Origin: Paraburkholderia ginsengiterrae
GTDB lineage: Bacteria; Pseudomonadota; Gammaproteobacteria; Burkholderiales; Burkholderiaceae
Reading direction: 5' to 3'
DNA length: 64,000 nucleotides
Assembly (NCBI RefSeq): GCF_001645125.1
Contig: NZ_LXKA01000022.1
Location: forward strand, 124,001-188,000
The notes beneath the pieces are model-generated. The model had not been told where the DNA came from and did not search any database. It worked only from the letters and a program-made list of their open reading frames with translations. Shown piece by piece: positions 55,661-64,000 of this stretch. The position numbers were made by a program, and so were the translations under genes. How positions within the stretch are numbered: position 1 is the stretch's first letter; each line of letters starts with the position of its first letter.

Positions 55661-56983
55661 TCAGACAGCCGGTGCGTGCTGGCCTTCGGCAGGCTCGGCG
55701 ATGTCACCGGCCGGCACGTAGCGCAATGCCGCATCGCGGTTCAACACGCGACGCGCACGCGCCCGGTCGATATCGTTTTCCCACACGGCGACCACCACCG
55801 TCGCGACGCAGTTGCCGATCAGGTTGGTCAGGGCGCGAGCAATGCCGACAAACCAGTCGACCGGCAGAATCAGCACGAGGCCCAGCACGGGAATCGCCGG
55901 AATCGCGGACAGCGTGGCGGCCAGAATGACGATGGCCGAGCCGGGAATGCCGTGTGCGCCCTTCGACGTCACCAGCGAGACCAGCACTACCACGATCAGG
56001 TCATGCATGGACAGCGGCGTGTTGGTGGCCTGAGCGATGAAGATCACCGCAAGCGTGAGGTAGATGGAGAAGCCGTCGAGATTGAACGAGTAGCCGGTCG
56101 GAATAACGAGCCCGACGGTCGAATCCTTGACGCCCATCCATTCGAGCTTGCGCATGATCTGCGGCAGCACGGCGTCGGACGAAGCGGTGCCGAGCACGAT
56201 CGACAGCTCTTCGCGCAGGTAGCGCATCAGCTTGAAGATGCTGAAGCCGGCGAGGCGCATGACGATGCCCAGCACCACCACCACGAACACGATGCAGCTC
56301 GCGTAGAACACGAGCACCAGCATGCCGAGTTGCTTGAGCGATTCGACGCCGTAGGTGCCGGTGGTGAAGGCAATCGCGCCAAGCACGCCGAGCGGCGCGA
56401 GCTTGATGATGAAGCTCATCACGCGGAAAAACACCTGCGAGAGCTCGTCGATCAGGCTGCTCACGCGCTGCGCCTTGTTACCGAGCAGCGACAGCGCCGA
56501 ACCGAACAGCACCGAAAACACCAGAATCTGCAGGATGTCGCCCGTGGCGAACGCATTGATCGCCGTGTCGGGAATGATCTTCAGAAGAAAGCCGGCCGTG
56601 TCCTTGAGGCTTTTCGCATGCTCGGTGTAGGTCGCGAGCGAGGCGGGATCCAGCGAGTGCAGGTCGATATTCATGCCGACGCCCGGACGCGTGGCATACG
56701 CCAGCACCGCGCCGATCACGAGCGCGATGGTCGTCATGATCTCGAAGTAGACCACCGCCTTTAGGCCGACGCGCCCCACTTTGCGCAGATCACCCGCATG
56801 CGCCATGCCGCTGACCACCACACAAAACACGATCGGGCCGATCACCATCTTGATCAGCTTGAGAAAACCGTCGCCGAGCGGGCGTAGCGATTGGGCGAAA
56901 TGCGGGAAGACGGCGCCGATCACAATACCCGCGACTAGCGCTATGACGACCCGGCCAAACAGCGAATTGAAAAATTTCAACAC
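55661..56983 (-). CDS. DctA-family cation:carboxylate symporter, variant
   Basis: Inner-membrane dicarboxylate/amino-acid:cation symporter (DAACS), 440 residues with about eight helices and two hairpin loops. The overall pattern follows DctA (KPLGDGFVKLIKM-like [32 protein letters not shown]). Key substrate and ion loops differ: GTSSSES is GTASSDA, NLDGT is NLDGF, and SKGAAGVTGS is [10 protein letters not shown]. The start is GTG at 56983 with AGGAGG nearby. Placed with alc and allA, it may carry a ureide-pathway anion rather than malate or succinate. I therefore do not assign dctA. Confidence 0.82.
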   Translation of the reverse strand: MLKFFNSLFGRVVIALVAGIVIGAVFPHFAQSLRPLGDGFLKLIKMVIGPIVFCVVVSGMAHAGDLRKVGRVGLKAVVYFEIMTTIALVIGAVLAYATRPGVGMNIDLHSLDPASLATYTEHAKSLKDTAGFLLKIIPDTAINAFATGDILQILVFSVLFGSALSLLGNKAQRVSSLIDELSQVFFRVMSFIIKLAPLGVLGAIAFTTGTYGVESLKQLGMLVLVFYASCIVFVVVVLGIVMRLAGFSIFKLMRYLREELSIVLGTASSDAVLPQIMRKLEWMGVKDSTVGLVIPTGYSFNLDGFSIYLTLAVIFIAQATNTPLSMHDLIVVVLVSLVTSKGAHGIPGSAIVILAATLSAIPAIPVLGLVLILPVDWFVGIARALTNLIGNCVATVVVAVWENDIDRARARRVLNRDAALRYVPAGDIAEPAEGQHAPAV

Positions 56984-57017
56984 GGCTTCCTCCTGGTTAC
57001 GATACACCTCTGTTCAG

Positions 57018-57032
57018 ACTGGTCCGACCAGT
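57018..57032. promoter_or_regulatory. Palindromic FadR-type operator upstream of the carrier
   Basis: Perfect 15 bp palindrome ACTGGTCCGACCAGT, with the core TGGTCCGACCA fitting the TNGTNNNACNA shape bound by FadR-subfamily GntR regulators. Its near edge lies 35 nt upstream of the carrier GTG, so binding would affect that promoter. Confidence 0.7.
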
Positions 57033-57178
57033 GCTGTTATGGTGAATAGTAGGAAGCCGATATACTGACGTCAAGGATTCATCGAACAGTGTTTACCCGC
57101 TGTTTTTTCAGCGCTTTCGGGCCGGATCGGCAACCTCAAAAAGTGAGCCGCACGAGCGTTCGGGCCGCGTATTAGAAT

Positions 57179-57191
57179 ACTGGTCAGACCG
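57179..57191. promoter_or_regulatory. Second FadR-type operator upstream of the regulator
   Basis: ACTGGTCAGACCG keeps TGGTC-N-GACC of the first site with one arm base changed. It lies about 21 nt before the regulator ATG, which suggests autoregulation. The two sites are 161 bp apart in the 228 bp divergent region. Confidence 0.6.
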
Positions 57192-57211
57192 CGCTTATAA
57201 GTGAGCCAACC

Positions 57212-57904
57212 ATGAAGAACGCCCCGCATACCGTTACCGATGCCGCCATCGCGACCATCCGCGAACGGATCGAAGCGGGCGTCTATCCGGTAGGCAGTTT
57301 GCTGCCGGCGCAACGTCAACTTTCCGAAGAACTGGCGATCAGCCGTGCGTCGTTGCGCGAGGCGCTCTCCACGCTCGAGGCGCTGGGTCTGCTGGTGATA
57401 CGGCCCGGCAAGGGGGTGTATGTGGAGAGCGCGCAGGCCACCGCGGCACGCTCGTGGCGCTTCGCGGAGCAGTCTTCGCTGCCGGACACCTATCAGATGC
57501 GCTTCGCGCTGGAAGGCTTTATTGCACGCATGGCCGCGCTCGCCGTCAGCGATGCCGATCTCGCCTGGCTCGAAGAGAACATCGCCGCCATGCAAACGGC
57601 GCTCGCCTGCGACGAACTCGACGAAGCCGCCCGCCTCGACTTCGACTTCCACATGCGGATCGTGAGTATTGCCGGCAACGCGGCGATCGAATCGATTCTG
57701 AGCAGCAGCGCGGAGGTCATGAAAGAAAGCCAGCGCATGCCGTTCTACCGGCGCGAGCTGGTGCTCTCCACGTACAACGAGCATCGCCTGATTCTGGATG
57801 CCCTCAAGGCCCGCGATTCCGCCGCGGCCGGCAAAGCCATCGAGGCGCATATCTCGAACGCCGCGCAGCGCGCCGGCGTCTATTTCCCGATTCCACAGGC
57901 GTAA
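57212..57904 (+). CDS. FadR-type GntR family transcriptional regulator
   Basis: GntR regulator with an N-terminal winged helix (PAQRQLSEELAISRASLREA, then LVIRPGKGVYV) and an all-helical FCD effector domain (about residues 90-220). Probable metal-binding residues lie in DFDFHMRIV and YNEHRLIL. 230 residues from ATG 57212. Divergent from the carrier and ureide genes, with two matching operators between, so it probably controls both; the effector is unknown, a ureide-pathway acid such as allantoate or glyoxylate being likely. Confidence 0.9.
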   Translation: MKNAPHTVTDAAIATIRERIEAGVYPVGSLLPAQRQLSEELAISRASLREALSTLEALGLLVIRPGKGVYVESAQATAARSWRFAEQSSLPDTYQMRFALEGFIARMAALAVSDADLAWLEENIAAMQTALACDELDEAARLDFDFHMRIVSIAGNAAIESILSSSAEVMKESQRMPFYRRELVLSTYNEHRLILDALKARDSAAAGKAIEAHISNAAQRAGVYFPIPQA

Positions 57905-57916
57905 ACACAGGCGTAA

Positions 57917-57945
57917 AAAAACCGCTCCGAAGAGCGGTTTTTTTT
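57917..57945. terminator. Bidirectional terminator between the GntR gene and gapA
   Basis: Stem AAAACCGCTC / GAGCGGTTTT (10 bp) with a CGAA loop, seven A before and eight T after. It is nearly identical to the purB terminator at 35302-35332. Confidence 0.88.
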
Positions 57946-57965
57946 GCTGCGAAGCGCTGCAGAGC

Positions 57966-58976
57966 TTACTTCGCGTTGGCGAGCGCCACAGCCGTGTCCA
58001 GCATGCGGTTCGAGAAGCCCCACTCGTTGTCGTACCAGCTCGACACCTTCACCAGACGGCCCGACACCTTGGTCAGCGTCGCGTCGAACGTCGACGAAGC
58101 CGGGTTGTGGTTGAAGTCGACCGACACCAGCGGTGCGTCGTTGTAACCGAGGATGCCCTTCAGCGCGCCTTCCGATGCTTCCTTCATGATCGCGTTGACT
58201 TCCTCAACCGTCGTGTCGCGCGCGGCGATGAACGACAGGTCGACGACCGACACGTTGATCGTCGGGACGCGAATAGCGTAGCCGTCCAGCTTGCCGTTCA
58301 GTTCCGGCAGCACCAGGCCAACAGCCGAAGCCGCGCCGGTCTTGGTCGGGATCTGGCTGTGCGTGGCCGAGCGCGCGCGGCGCAGGTCTTCGTGGTACAC
58401 GTCCGTCAGCACCTGGTCGTTCGTGTACGCGTGGATCGTGGTCATCAGACCGTTCACGAGGCCGATCTTGTCGTTCAGCGGCTTGACGAGCGGCGCGAGG
58501 CAGTTCGTCGTGCACGATGCGTTCGAGATCACCGTGTCCGATGCCTTCAGCACGTTGTGGTTCACGCCGTAGACGATCGTTGCGTCGACGTCCTTACCGC
58601 CCGGCGCCGAGATGATGACCTTCTTCGCGCCGCCCTTGATGTGCGCGCTGGCCTTTTCCTTGGTGGTGAAAAAGCCCGTGCATTCCATCACGACGTCGAC
58701 GTTCAGCTCGCCCCACGGCAGTTCTGCCGGGTTGCGGTTGGCCAGCACGCGGATCTTGTCGCCGTTCACAACCAGGTAGTCGCCGTCCACCGACACTTCG
58801 CCCGGGAACTTGCCGTGCGCCGTGTCGTATTGCGTCAGGTGAGCGTTGGTCTTGGCATCGCCGAGGTCGTTAATGGCGACGATCTCGATATCGTGCTTCT
58901 TGCCGTTTTCATAGAAGGCGCGCAGCGTGTTGCGGCCGATCCGGCCGTAGCCGTTGATTGCGACGCGAATCGTCAT
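57966..58976 (-). CDS. gapA: Glyceraldehyde-3-phosphate dehydrogenase
   Basis: NAD-dependent glycolytic enzyme. The NAD-binding start is [16 protein letters not shown] and the active-site cysteine lies in [12 protein letters not shown] (about residues 149-160). 336 residues. It follows tkt by 96 bp on the same strand and may share its transcript; in E. coli-like order this is the tkt-gap cluster. Confidence 0.97.
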   Translation of the reverse strand: MTIRVAINGYGRIGRNTLRAFYENGKKHDIEIVAINDLGDAKTNAHLTQYDTAHGKFPGEVSVDGDYLVVNGDKIRVLANRNPAELPWGELNVDVVMECTGFFTTKEKASAHIKGGAKKVIISAPGGKDVDATIVYGVNHNVLKASDTVISNASCTTNCLAPLVKPLNDKIGLVNGLMTTIHAYTNDQVLTDVYHEDLRRARSATHSQIPTKTGAASAVGLVLPELNGKLDGYAIRVPTINVSVVDLSFIAARDTTVEEVNAIMKEASEGALKGILGYNDAPLVSVDFNHNPASSTFDATLTKVSGRLVKVSSWYDNEWGFSNRMLDTAVALANAK

Positions 58977-59072
58977 GGTCTATCTCCTGATGGCTAAAAA
59001 AATTCTTCCAGGCTCGTCTGACCGGCAACGTTGCCACGCGTTCAAACGCAAGCGGCAACGTCTTGCCCAGGA

Positions 59073-61094
59073 TCAGCCGAGTGCCGCTTTGGCCGTCTCT
59101 ACCACGTGCTCGACGGTAAAGCCGAAATGCTTGAACAGCACGCCCGCCGGGGCCGATTCGCCGAACGTGTCGATCCCGACCACGCCGCCTTCCAGACCCA
59201 CGTACTTGCGCCAGAAATCCGTCACGCCCGCTTCGATCGCGACGCGGCGCACGCCATGCGGCAGCACGCGTTCGCGGTACTCGGCGTCCTGCTTGTCGAA
59301 CACCGTGGTGGACGGCATGGACACGACACGTGCCGCGATGCCTTCGCGTGCGAGCGACTCGACCGCCTTGAGCGCCAGTTCGACTTCCGAACCGGTGGCG
59401 ATCAGGATGATCTTGCGTGCGACGATCTCGTCGTTCCAGTCGCGCAGCACATAGCCGCCCTTCGCAATGTTGGCGATCTGCGCGTCGGTACGCTCGGTGA
59501 ACGGCAGATTCTGACGGCTGAAGATCAGGCACGACGGGCCATGATGTTCGACCGCGTGGGTCCACGACACCGCGGTTTCGACCGTGTCGGCCGGGCGCCA
59601 TACGTGCAGATGCGGGATCAGACGCAGGCTCGCCACGTGTTCGATCGACTGGTGGGTCGGGCCGTCTTCGCCCAGACCGATCGAGTCGTGCGTGAACACG
59701 AAAATCGACGGCGCTTTCATCAGCGCGGCGACGCGCAGCGCGTTGCGGCTGTAGTCCGAGAACGTCAGGAACGTGCCGCCGAAGGCCTTGAAGCCGCCGT
59801 GCAGCGCGACGCCGTTGATTGCGGCGCTCATGCCGAACTCACGCACGCCATAGTTCACGTAATTGCCGGCCGCGCGGCCTTCCGCATTCACGCGCACCGC
59901 CTTGGCGGCCTTCCAGTTGGTCAGGTTCGAGCCGGTCAGGTCGGCGGAGCCGCCGAGCAGTTCCGGCAGCACGGCCGACAGACCTTCAATCGCCTGTTGC
60001 GATGCCTTGCGCGTCGCCACCGTTTCAGCGCGTTCGTTCGCGCCGGCGATGATCGCCTGGGCCTTTTCCTTCCAGTCGGCCGGCAGTTGCTTCGCGTCGC
60101 GGCGCTTGAATTCGGCCGCCTCTTGCGGGTACTTCGCCGCATAGGCCGCGAACGCCTTGTCCCAATCGGACTCGATACGTGCGCCGGCTTCCTTCGCGTC
60201 CCACGCCGCGTAGACTTCCTGCGGGATCACGAACGGCTCCCACTTCCAGCCGATGGCTTCGCGGGTCGCCGCGATTTCCTTGTCGCCGAGCGGCGCGCCG
60301 TGCGAGTCGTGGCTGCCGGCCTTGGTCGGCGCGCCTTCACCGATCACGGTCTTGCAGCAGATCAGCGTGGGCTTGTCCGCTTGCTTGGCTTGTTTGATCG
60401 CCGCGTCCACCGCTTCGACGTCGTGGCCGTTCACGCCCGGAATCACATTCCAGCCGTAGGCTTCGAAACGCTTCGGCGTGTCGTCGTGGAACCAGTGCAC
60501 CACTTCGCCGTCGATCGAGATGCCGTTGTCGTCGTAGAACGCGATCAGCTTGTTCAGCTTCAGCACCCCCGCCAGCGAGCAGGCTTCGTGCGAGATGCCT
60601 TCCATCAGGCAGCCGTCGCCGACGAACACGTACGTGTGGTGGTCGACGATCTTCGCGTCAGGCTTGTTGAATTCGGTGGCGAGCAGCGACTCGGCGAGCG
60701 CCATGCCGACTGCATTCGCCAGACCCTGTCCGAGCGGGCCGGTGGTCGTTTCGACACCCGGCGTGATGCCGTATTCCGGGTGGCCCGGCGTCTTCGAATG
60801 CATCTGGCGGAAGTTCTTCAGCTCTTCGATCGGCAGATCGTAGCCGGTCAGGTGCAGCAGCCAGTACAGCAGCATCGAGCCGTGGCCGTTCGACAGCACG
60901 AAACGGTCGCGATCGGCCCATTGCGGGTTCTTCGGGTTGTGGCGCAGATGACGCGACCACAAAGCCACGCCGATTTCCGCCATGCCCATCGGCATGCCGG
61001 GGTGGCCGGAATTCGCTTGTTGAACGGCGTCCATGGACAACGCGCGGATTGCGTTAGCCATCAAGGAGGTGGGTGCGGGAGACGGGGTCGTCAT
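59073..61094 (-). CDS. tkt: Transketolase
   Basis: Thiamine diphosphate enzyme of the pentose phosphate pathway. The N-terminal [19 protein letters not shown], the ThDP-binding [18 protein letters not shown] and the pyrimidine-domain [15 protein letters not shown]-type block ([17 protein letters not shown]) are present. 673 residues from ATG 61094, typical. The in-frame leader up to 61289 is unlike a coding N-terminus. It diverges from speE across 279 bp. Confidence 0.97.
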   Translation of the reverse strand: MTTPSPAPTSLMANAIRALSMDAVQQANSGHPGMPMGMAEIGVALWSRHLRHNPKNPQWADRDRFVLSNGHGSMLLYWLLHLTGYDLPIEELKNFRQMHSKTPGHPEYGITPGVETTTGPLGQGLANAVGMALAESLLATEFNKPDAKIVDHHTYVFVGDGCLMEGISHEACSLAGVLKLNKLIAFYDDNGISIDGEVVHWFHDDTPKRFEAYGWNVIPGVNGHDVEAVDAAIKQAKQADKPTLICCKTVIGEGAPTKAGSHDSHGAPLGDKEIAATREAIGWKWEPFVIPQEVYAAWDAKEAGARIESDWDKAFAAYAAKYPQEAAEFKRRDAKQLPADWKEKAQAIIAGANERAETVATRKASQQAIEGLSAVLPELLGGSADLTGSNLTNWKAAKAVRVNAEGRAAGNYVNYGVREFGMSAAINGVALHGGFKAFGGTFLTFSDYSRNALRVAALMKAPSIFVFTHDSIGLGEDGPTHQSIEHVASLRLIPHLHVWRPADTVETAVSWTHAVEHHGPSCLIFSRQNLPFTERTDAQIANIAKGGYVLRDWNDEIVARKIILIATGSEVELALKAVESLAREGIAARVVSMPSTTVFDKQDAEYRERVLPHGVRRVAIEAGVTDFWRKYVGLEGGVVGIDTFGESAPAGVLFKHFGFTVEHVVETAKAALG

Positions 61095-61373
61095 GTCGAG
61101 TCCGGAGACAAAGTCAGAAAGCGGGGCGTGCTGGAGGCCCGGGAGCTCGGCTGACAGTTCGCTTCGGCGCGCGGTGCGGCGCCGGGAGACGCGAAACGAG
61201 CAGAGCAAACGGACAAGGCTGAAAGCGTGACATTCTAACAGAATGCCGCCCCTCCTCCTCCCCGAACGGCGCCAGGCCATGTCACCCAAGGCATCCGCCG
61301 AACCCGCGCCGCGCTTCGCCCTTTACAATTGGGCAACCTATACCCCTCGTGCTCCGGACGGAGCCCGCCAGCC

Positions 61374-62258
61374 GTGAGCGCTCCCTTGTTGTTTCATCCC
61401 AGTCCCGACGCCGTCTACGGATTTCCGCACGCGAAGCTCGTTGCGCGCGTCGATTCACCTTACCAGCGGATCGAGGTCTGGGACACGCATCAGCTCGGCC
61501 GGCTCTTCACGCTCGACGGCCGCCCGATGACCTCCACCGGCGACGAGTTCATCTACCACGAATGCATGGTGCACCCGGCCGCGCTCGCCCACCCTGCACC
61601 GAAGACGGCACTGGTGCTCGGCGGCGGCGACGGCGGCGCCGCGCGGCAGCTGCTGCGGCACGCGAGCATTGAACGGATCGTGGTGGCGGAGCTCGACGCC
61701 CAAGTCGTGCGCCTGACGCGCGAGCATCTGCCCGAAGTGCACGGCGGCGCTTTCGATGACCCGCGCGTCGAACTGGTGATCGGCGACGCCGCGCATTACG
61801 TCGCCGCAGCCGCCCAAGCCACGGCGCCCGCGCAGTTCGACGTAGTCGTATTCGACCTGACGCCACCGGATTCACCCGCCGCCGGTCTGTACACGCAAGC
61901 CTTCTACCGGCAACTCAAGCAGGTGATGAGCCCGCATGCCGCGCTCTCGGTCCACCTCGGCTCGCCGTATTTCCACGCCGAGCGCATCGCCGCCCTGCTC
62001 GACGATCTGCACGCAACGTTCGCCGTCGTGCGTGCAATGAACACGTTCATTCCGCTCTACGGCTCGCTGTGGATGATGGCGACCGCGAGCGACACGCTCG
62101 ACCCCGCCGCGCTCACTGTCGATACGCTCACGGAGCGCCTCGCCTCGCGGCAAATCGACGCCTTGCAACACTACGGCGCGGCTATGCATGCCGGACTGTT
62201 CTCGGCATCCCAGTCAGTGCGCGATAAACTAAGTCAATTCTTAAAGCCATCCCGCTAA
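61374..62258 (+). CDS. speE: Polyamine aminopropyltransferase (spermidine synthase)
   Basis: Transfers aminopropyl from decarboxylated SAM to putrescine. Visible blocks are SPYQRIEV, the cofactor-binding ALVLGGGDGGAARQLLRH and the acceptor loop FDLTPPDSPA, where the aspartates should bind the amine. The start is GTG at 61374, with GGAG about 10 nt upstream; a TTG at 61329 opens the frame but overlaps a TACAAT promoter-like box at 61324-61329. 294 residues, normal. No speD is present in the window. Confidence 0.92.
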   Translation: MSAPLLFHPSPDAVYGFPHAKLVARVDSPYQRIEVWDTHQLGRLFTLDGRPMTSTGDEFIYHECMVHPAALAHPAPKTALVLGGGDGGAARQLLRHASIERIVVAELDAQVVRLTREHLPEVHGGAFDDPRVELVIGDAAHYVAAAAQATAPAQFDVVVFDLTPPDSPAAGLYTQAFYRQLKQVMSPHAALSVHLGSPYFHAERIAALLDDLHATFAVVRAMNTFIPLYGSLWMMATASDTLDPAALTVDTLTERLASRQIDALQHYGAAMHAGLFSASQSVRDKLSQFLKPSR

Positions 62259-62377
62259 TGCGTGGGCAAAATGCACGTTTTCCGTCGGACTGCGCTATCC
62301 GTATCGATATGCGGCCGTCCGCCTGGCCCTGACCGCGTAGCACGTGCCCCGCTAACCCCATCGATACGGAGAATTCC

Positions 62378-62791
62378 ATGACCGCCCCCCGCCCCGCCGG
62401 TGTGCCCTGGTTGACCCCCTATCTGACGGTGCGCGACGCACGTGCCACGTCTGCGTTCTTCGAGGCGGCGTTTGGTTTCGAAGTTCGTGACAGTGTCCAG
62501 GACGACGGTGTCGTCATGCATGTTGAGATGACGTATCAAGGCCAGTTGATTGTGATGTTCGCACCGGAAGGCGCGTTCGGCTCGGCTGCGAAAACACCCA
62601 GGAGCGCGGGCGCAATCGCACCGCAATCGTTCTATGTCTATGTCGACGATGTCGACGCGGTTTATGCGCGGGCGCTTGCCGCCGGTGCAAAATCGCTGAG
62701 CGAGCCACAGGATCAGTTCTGGGGCGACCGGTTCGCCCAGGTCGAAGATCTGGACGGCTACCGCTGGGCGCTCGCTCGCCACCTTTCGTAA
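62378..62791 (+). CDS. VOC superfamily protein (glyoxalase/PhnB-like)
   Basis: Small vicinal-oxygen-chelate protein, 137 residues. The beta-alpha-beta-beta-beta pattern is clear: PYLTVRDARATSAFFEAAFG, then YVYVDDVDAVYARALAAGA and FWGDRFAQVEDLDGYRW. Such PhnB/glyoxalase-like proteins vary in substrate (metabolite isomers, antibiotics), and this one has no assignable reaction. It stops 4 nt before the rsmE frame. The gap from speE (119 bp) holds nothing recognised. Confidence 0.85.
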   Translation: MTAPRPAGVPWLTPYLTVRDARATSAFFEAAFGFEVRDSVQDDGVVMHVEMTYQGQLIVMFAPEGAFGSAAKTPRSAGAIAPQSFYVYVDDVDAVYARALAAGAKSLSEPQDQFWGDRFAQVEDLDGYRWALARHLS

Positions 62792-62795
62792 AACA

Positions 62796-63551
62796 ATGAG
62801 TATTTTTCTGATGCCTCGCTTCTTCGTCGGTGCGCCTCTTCAACCCGACGACATCATGCAGCTTCCCGATGACGTCGTTCGGCACGTGCTCGTGCTGCGT
62901 TTGCAGCCCGGTGATTCAATTGTCCTGTTCAACGGCGAAGGCGGCGAGTACAGCGCCGAGCTCGTCGAGGTCGAACGCCGCTCCGCCACAGTAAAAATTC
63001 GCGAATTTCGCGATATCGAAGTCGAGGCGCCGTATCGGCTCACGCTCGCGCAAGGGATTGCCGGTGGCGACAAAATGGACTGGCTGATCGAAAAGGCCGT
63101 CGAACTCGGCGCGTCCAGTTTCGTGCCGCTGACCACCACGCGCAGTGTCGTGCGCCTCAGCGGCGAGCGCGCACAGCGGCGGCACGCTCACTGGCAAGGC
63201 ATTGTGCGCGCGTCATGCGAACAGTGCGGGCGCAATCGCCTGCCGGAAGTCATGCCGGTGCGCGAGATCGCCACCTGGCTCAGCTCGATGCCCCGCACGC
63301 CGGAAGAGGGCGAGCTGCGCATCCTGTTGTCGCCGCGCGCCAGCATCAGCTTCTCGGCCTTGCCCGCCGATCCGCCGCAAGGGCGCGTCATTGTGCTGGT
63401 GGGCCCGGAAGGCGGCTTTTCCGCTACCGAGGAAGCGGCCGCGACCGCACACGGGTTCACCGCCGTCGGTCTCGGACCTCGCGTGCTGCGCACTGAAACC
63501 GCCGGCATTGCCGTTCTCTCGGCATTGGCCGCGGGCTGGGGCGCCTGGTAA
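62796..63551 (+). CDS. rsmE: 16S rRNA (uracil-1498-N3)-methyltransferase
   Basis: SPOUT methyltransferase acting on U1498 of 16S rRNA. An N-terminal PUA-like domain (RHVLVLRLQPGDSIVLFNGEG) is followed by the knotted domain with MDWLIEKAVELGA and the SAM-binding knot IVLVGPEGGFS plus LGPRVLRTETA. 251 residues from ATG 62796. An internal ATG at 62811 (MPRFFVG) fits family N-termini as I recall, so the true start may be there; neither has a clear ribosome site. Confidence 0.94.
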   Translation: MSIFLMPRFFVGAPLQPDDIMQLPDDVVRHVLVLRLQPGDSIVLFNGEGGEYSAELVEVERRSATVKIREFRDIEVEAPYRLTLAQGIAGGDKMDWLIEKAVELGASSFVPLTTTRSVVRLSGERAQRRHAHWQGIVRASCEQCGRNRLPEVMPVREIATWLSSMPRTPEEGELRILLSPRASISFSALPADPPQGRVIVLVGPEGGFSATEEAAATAHGFTAVGLGPRVLRTETAGIAVLSALAAGWGAW

Positions 63552-63627
63552 ATTCGGCCCACGCGCCGCCGTGGCCTGATCCGGTAATCGGAGCGAGACG
63601 GCGGATCGCCCCCAAGCACCAAAAAAC

Positions 63628-63653
63628 AAAGGCCCGCTCATTGGCGGGCCTTT
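63628..63653. terminator. Bidirectional terminator between rsmE and the barstar-like gene
   Basis: Perfect 10 bp stem AAAGGCCCGC / GCGGGCCTTT with a 6 nt loop and A/T runs on both sides, between convergent genes. Confidence 0.9.
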
Positions 63654-63687
63654 TTGTTAGCTGAAGCAGGCGACAGTCAGGCAAAAC

Positions 63688-63999
63688 TCAGGCAAACGAG
63701 TAAAACACCCGGAACGCGACCTTGCGCTCTGCCCAGAATTCGGACGCCTCACGGAACACGTCCAGCAGCGTCTCACGCCCTTCCTTGTCGAACTTCTGGG
63801 CGACCGGCAAGTGCTCGAGCACGATCACGAAGCCCGGCTGCGTACCCGCCTTGTGGACCAGATCGGTCAGGCAATCGTAGAGCGCGTCGTAATTCTTGCC
63901 GAAATGCTTCGGAAACAGGAACGAGGTCGCGATGGTTTCGAGCACTTCCTGCTTGGACTGCGCATTCGCGCAGTACGCATACAGAAAATGCTGCCCAAG
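63688..63999 (-). CDS. Barstar family protein (N-terminus outside window)
   Basis: The visible 103 residues fit the barstar (barnase inhibitor) fold: helix FLFPKHFGKNYDALYDCLTD, where the acidic-aromatic face would contact an RNase, then strand FVIVLEHL and the C-terminal RKVAFRVFYSF. The frame is open to the right edge (starting LGQHFLYAYC in the part visible), so the N-terminal part is missing; an internal GTG at 63945 is not the start. No cognate barnase-like RNase lies in the window. Many genomes carry lone barstar-like genes, so toxin inhibition is not proven. Confidence 0.85.
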   Translation of the reverse strand, partial: LGQHFLYAYCANAQSKQEVLETIATSFLFPKHFGKNYDALYDCLTDLVHKAGTQPGFVIVLEHLPVAQKFDKEGRETLLDVFREASEFWAERKVAFRVFYSFA

Positions 64000-64000
64000 C

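Noticed and set aside
59031-61154. 707-codon plus-strand frame opposite tkt
   Set aside because: Antisense shadow of tkt with no motif or plausible ribosome site.

Overview
The window is about 64 kb of GC-rich chromosome, apart from one short AT-richer patch. Gene content and gene order (miaB-ybeZ-ybeY-corC-lnt, dusB-fis-purH-ruvC, ruvAB, rplM-rpsI-erpA, gdhA beside gltIJKL, bamE/fur, gapA-tkt) point to a betaproteobacterium of the Burkholderiaceae, most likely Paraburkholderia or Burkholderia, primary chromosome. The genus is an inference from recalled synteny. No rRNA, tRNA, IS element, prophage or CRISPR array was seen.

Layout: 1-6.4 kb holds RNA modification and ribosome quality genes (miaB, ybeZ, ybeY) with chaC, corC and lnt. 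6.5-11 kb holds the periplasmic protease loiP, a GST, pepP and ubiH. 11.3-17.5 kb holds dusB-fis, purH, ruvC and ruvA-ruvB, with an oppositely oriented LysE-type exporter inside the ruv locus. 17.5-21.8 kb holds a tyrS-dtd-phosphatase run facing anmK, then erpA. 22.1-24.6 kb holds the rplM-rpsI ribosomal operon, a candidate CU-rich small RNA just upstream of it, an OsmC protein and the RNase P RNA gene. 24.7-32.6 kb holds pyrC with a DUF3025 gene, a class II amidotransferase, and the glutamate block gdhA plus gltIJKL. 32.7-41.2 kb holds a LysR regulator, purB, and the gluconate/Entner-Doudoroff block gntK-gntT-eda-edd facing its likely regulator hexR.

The 41.2-43.6 kb stretch is the only clearly accessory part. 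It holds a 3'-truncated trimeric autotransporter adhesin that runs into hexR antisense, an AT-rich non-coding patch with a direct repeat, and two related secreted NTF2-like genes, the second broken. Beyond it the core resumes: hemJ, proA, holA-lptE-leuS, exbB-exbD, dapB, bamE/fur. Next comes a ureide catabolism block (allA, alc, a DctA-family carrier and a divergent FadR-type regulator with two palindromic operators). The window ends with gapA, tkt, speE, a VOC protein, rsmE and a partial barstar gene.

The most interesting items are the ~90 nt small RNA candidate at 23219-23308 (minus), which presents a near-perfect anti-Shine-Dalgarno sequence in a loop and has a good promoter and terminator; the adhesin remnant; the unusual DctA-family carrier in the ureide cluster; and lineage-specific low-complexity segments in UbiH, Edd and BamE. 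I did not find a clear new multi-gene system.
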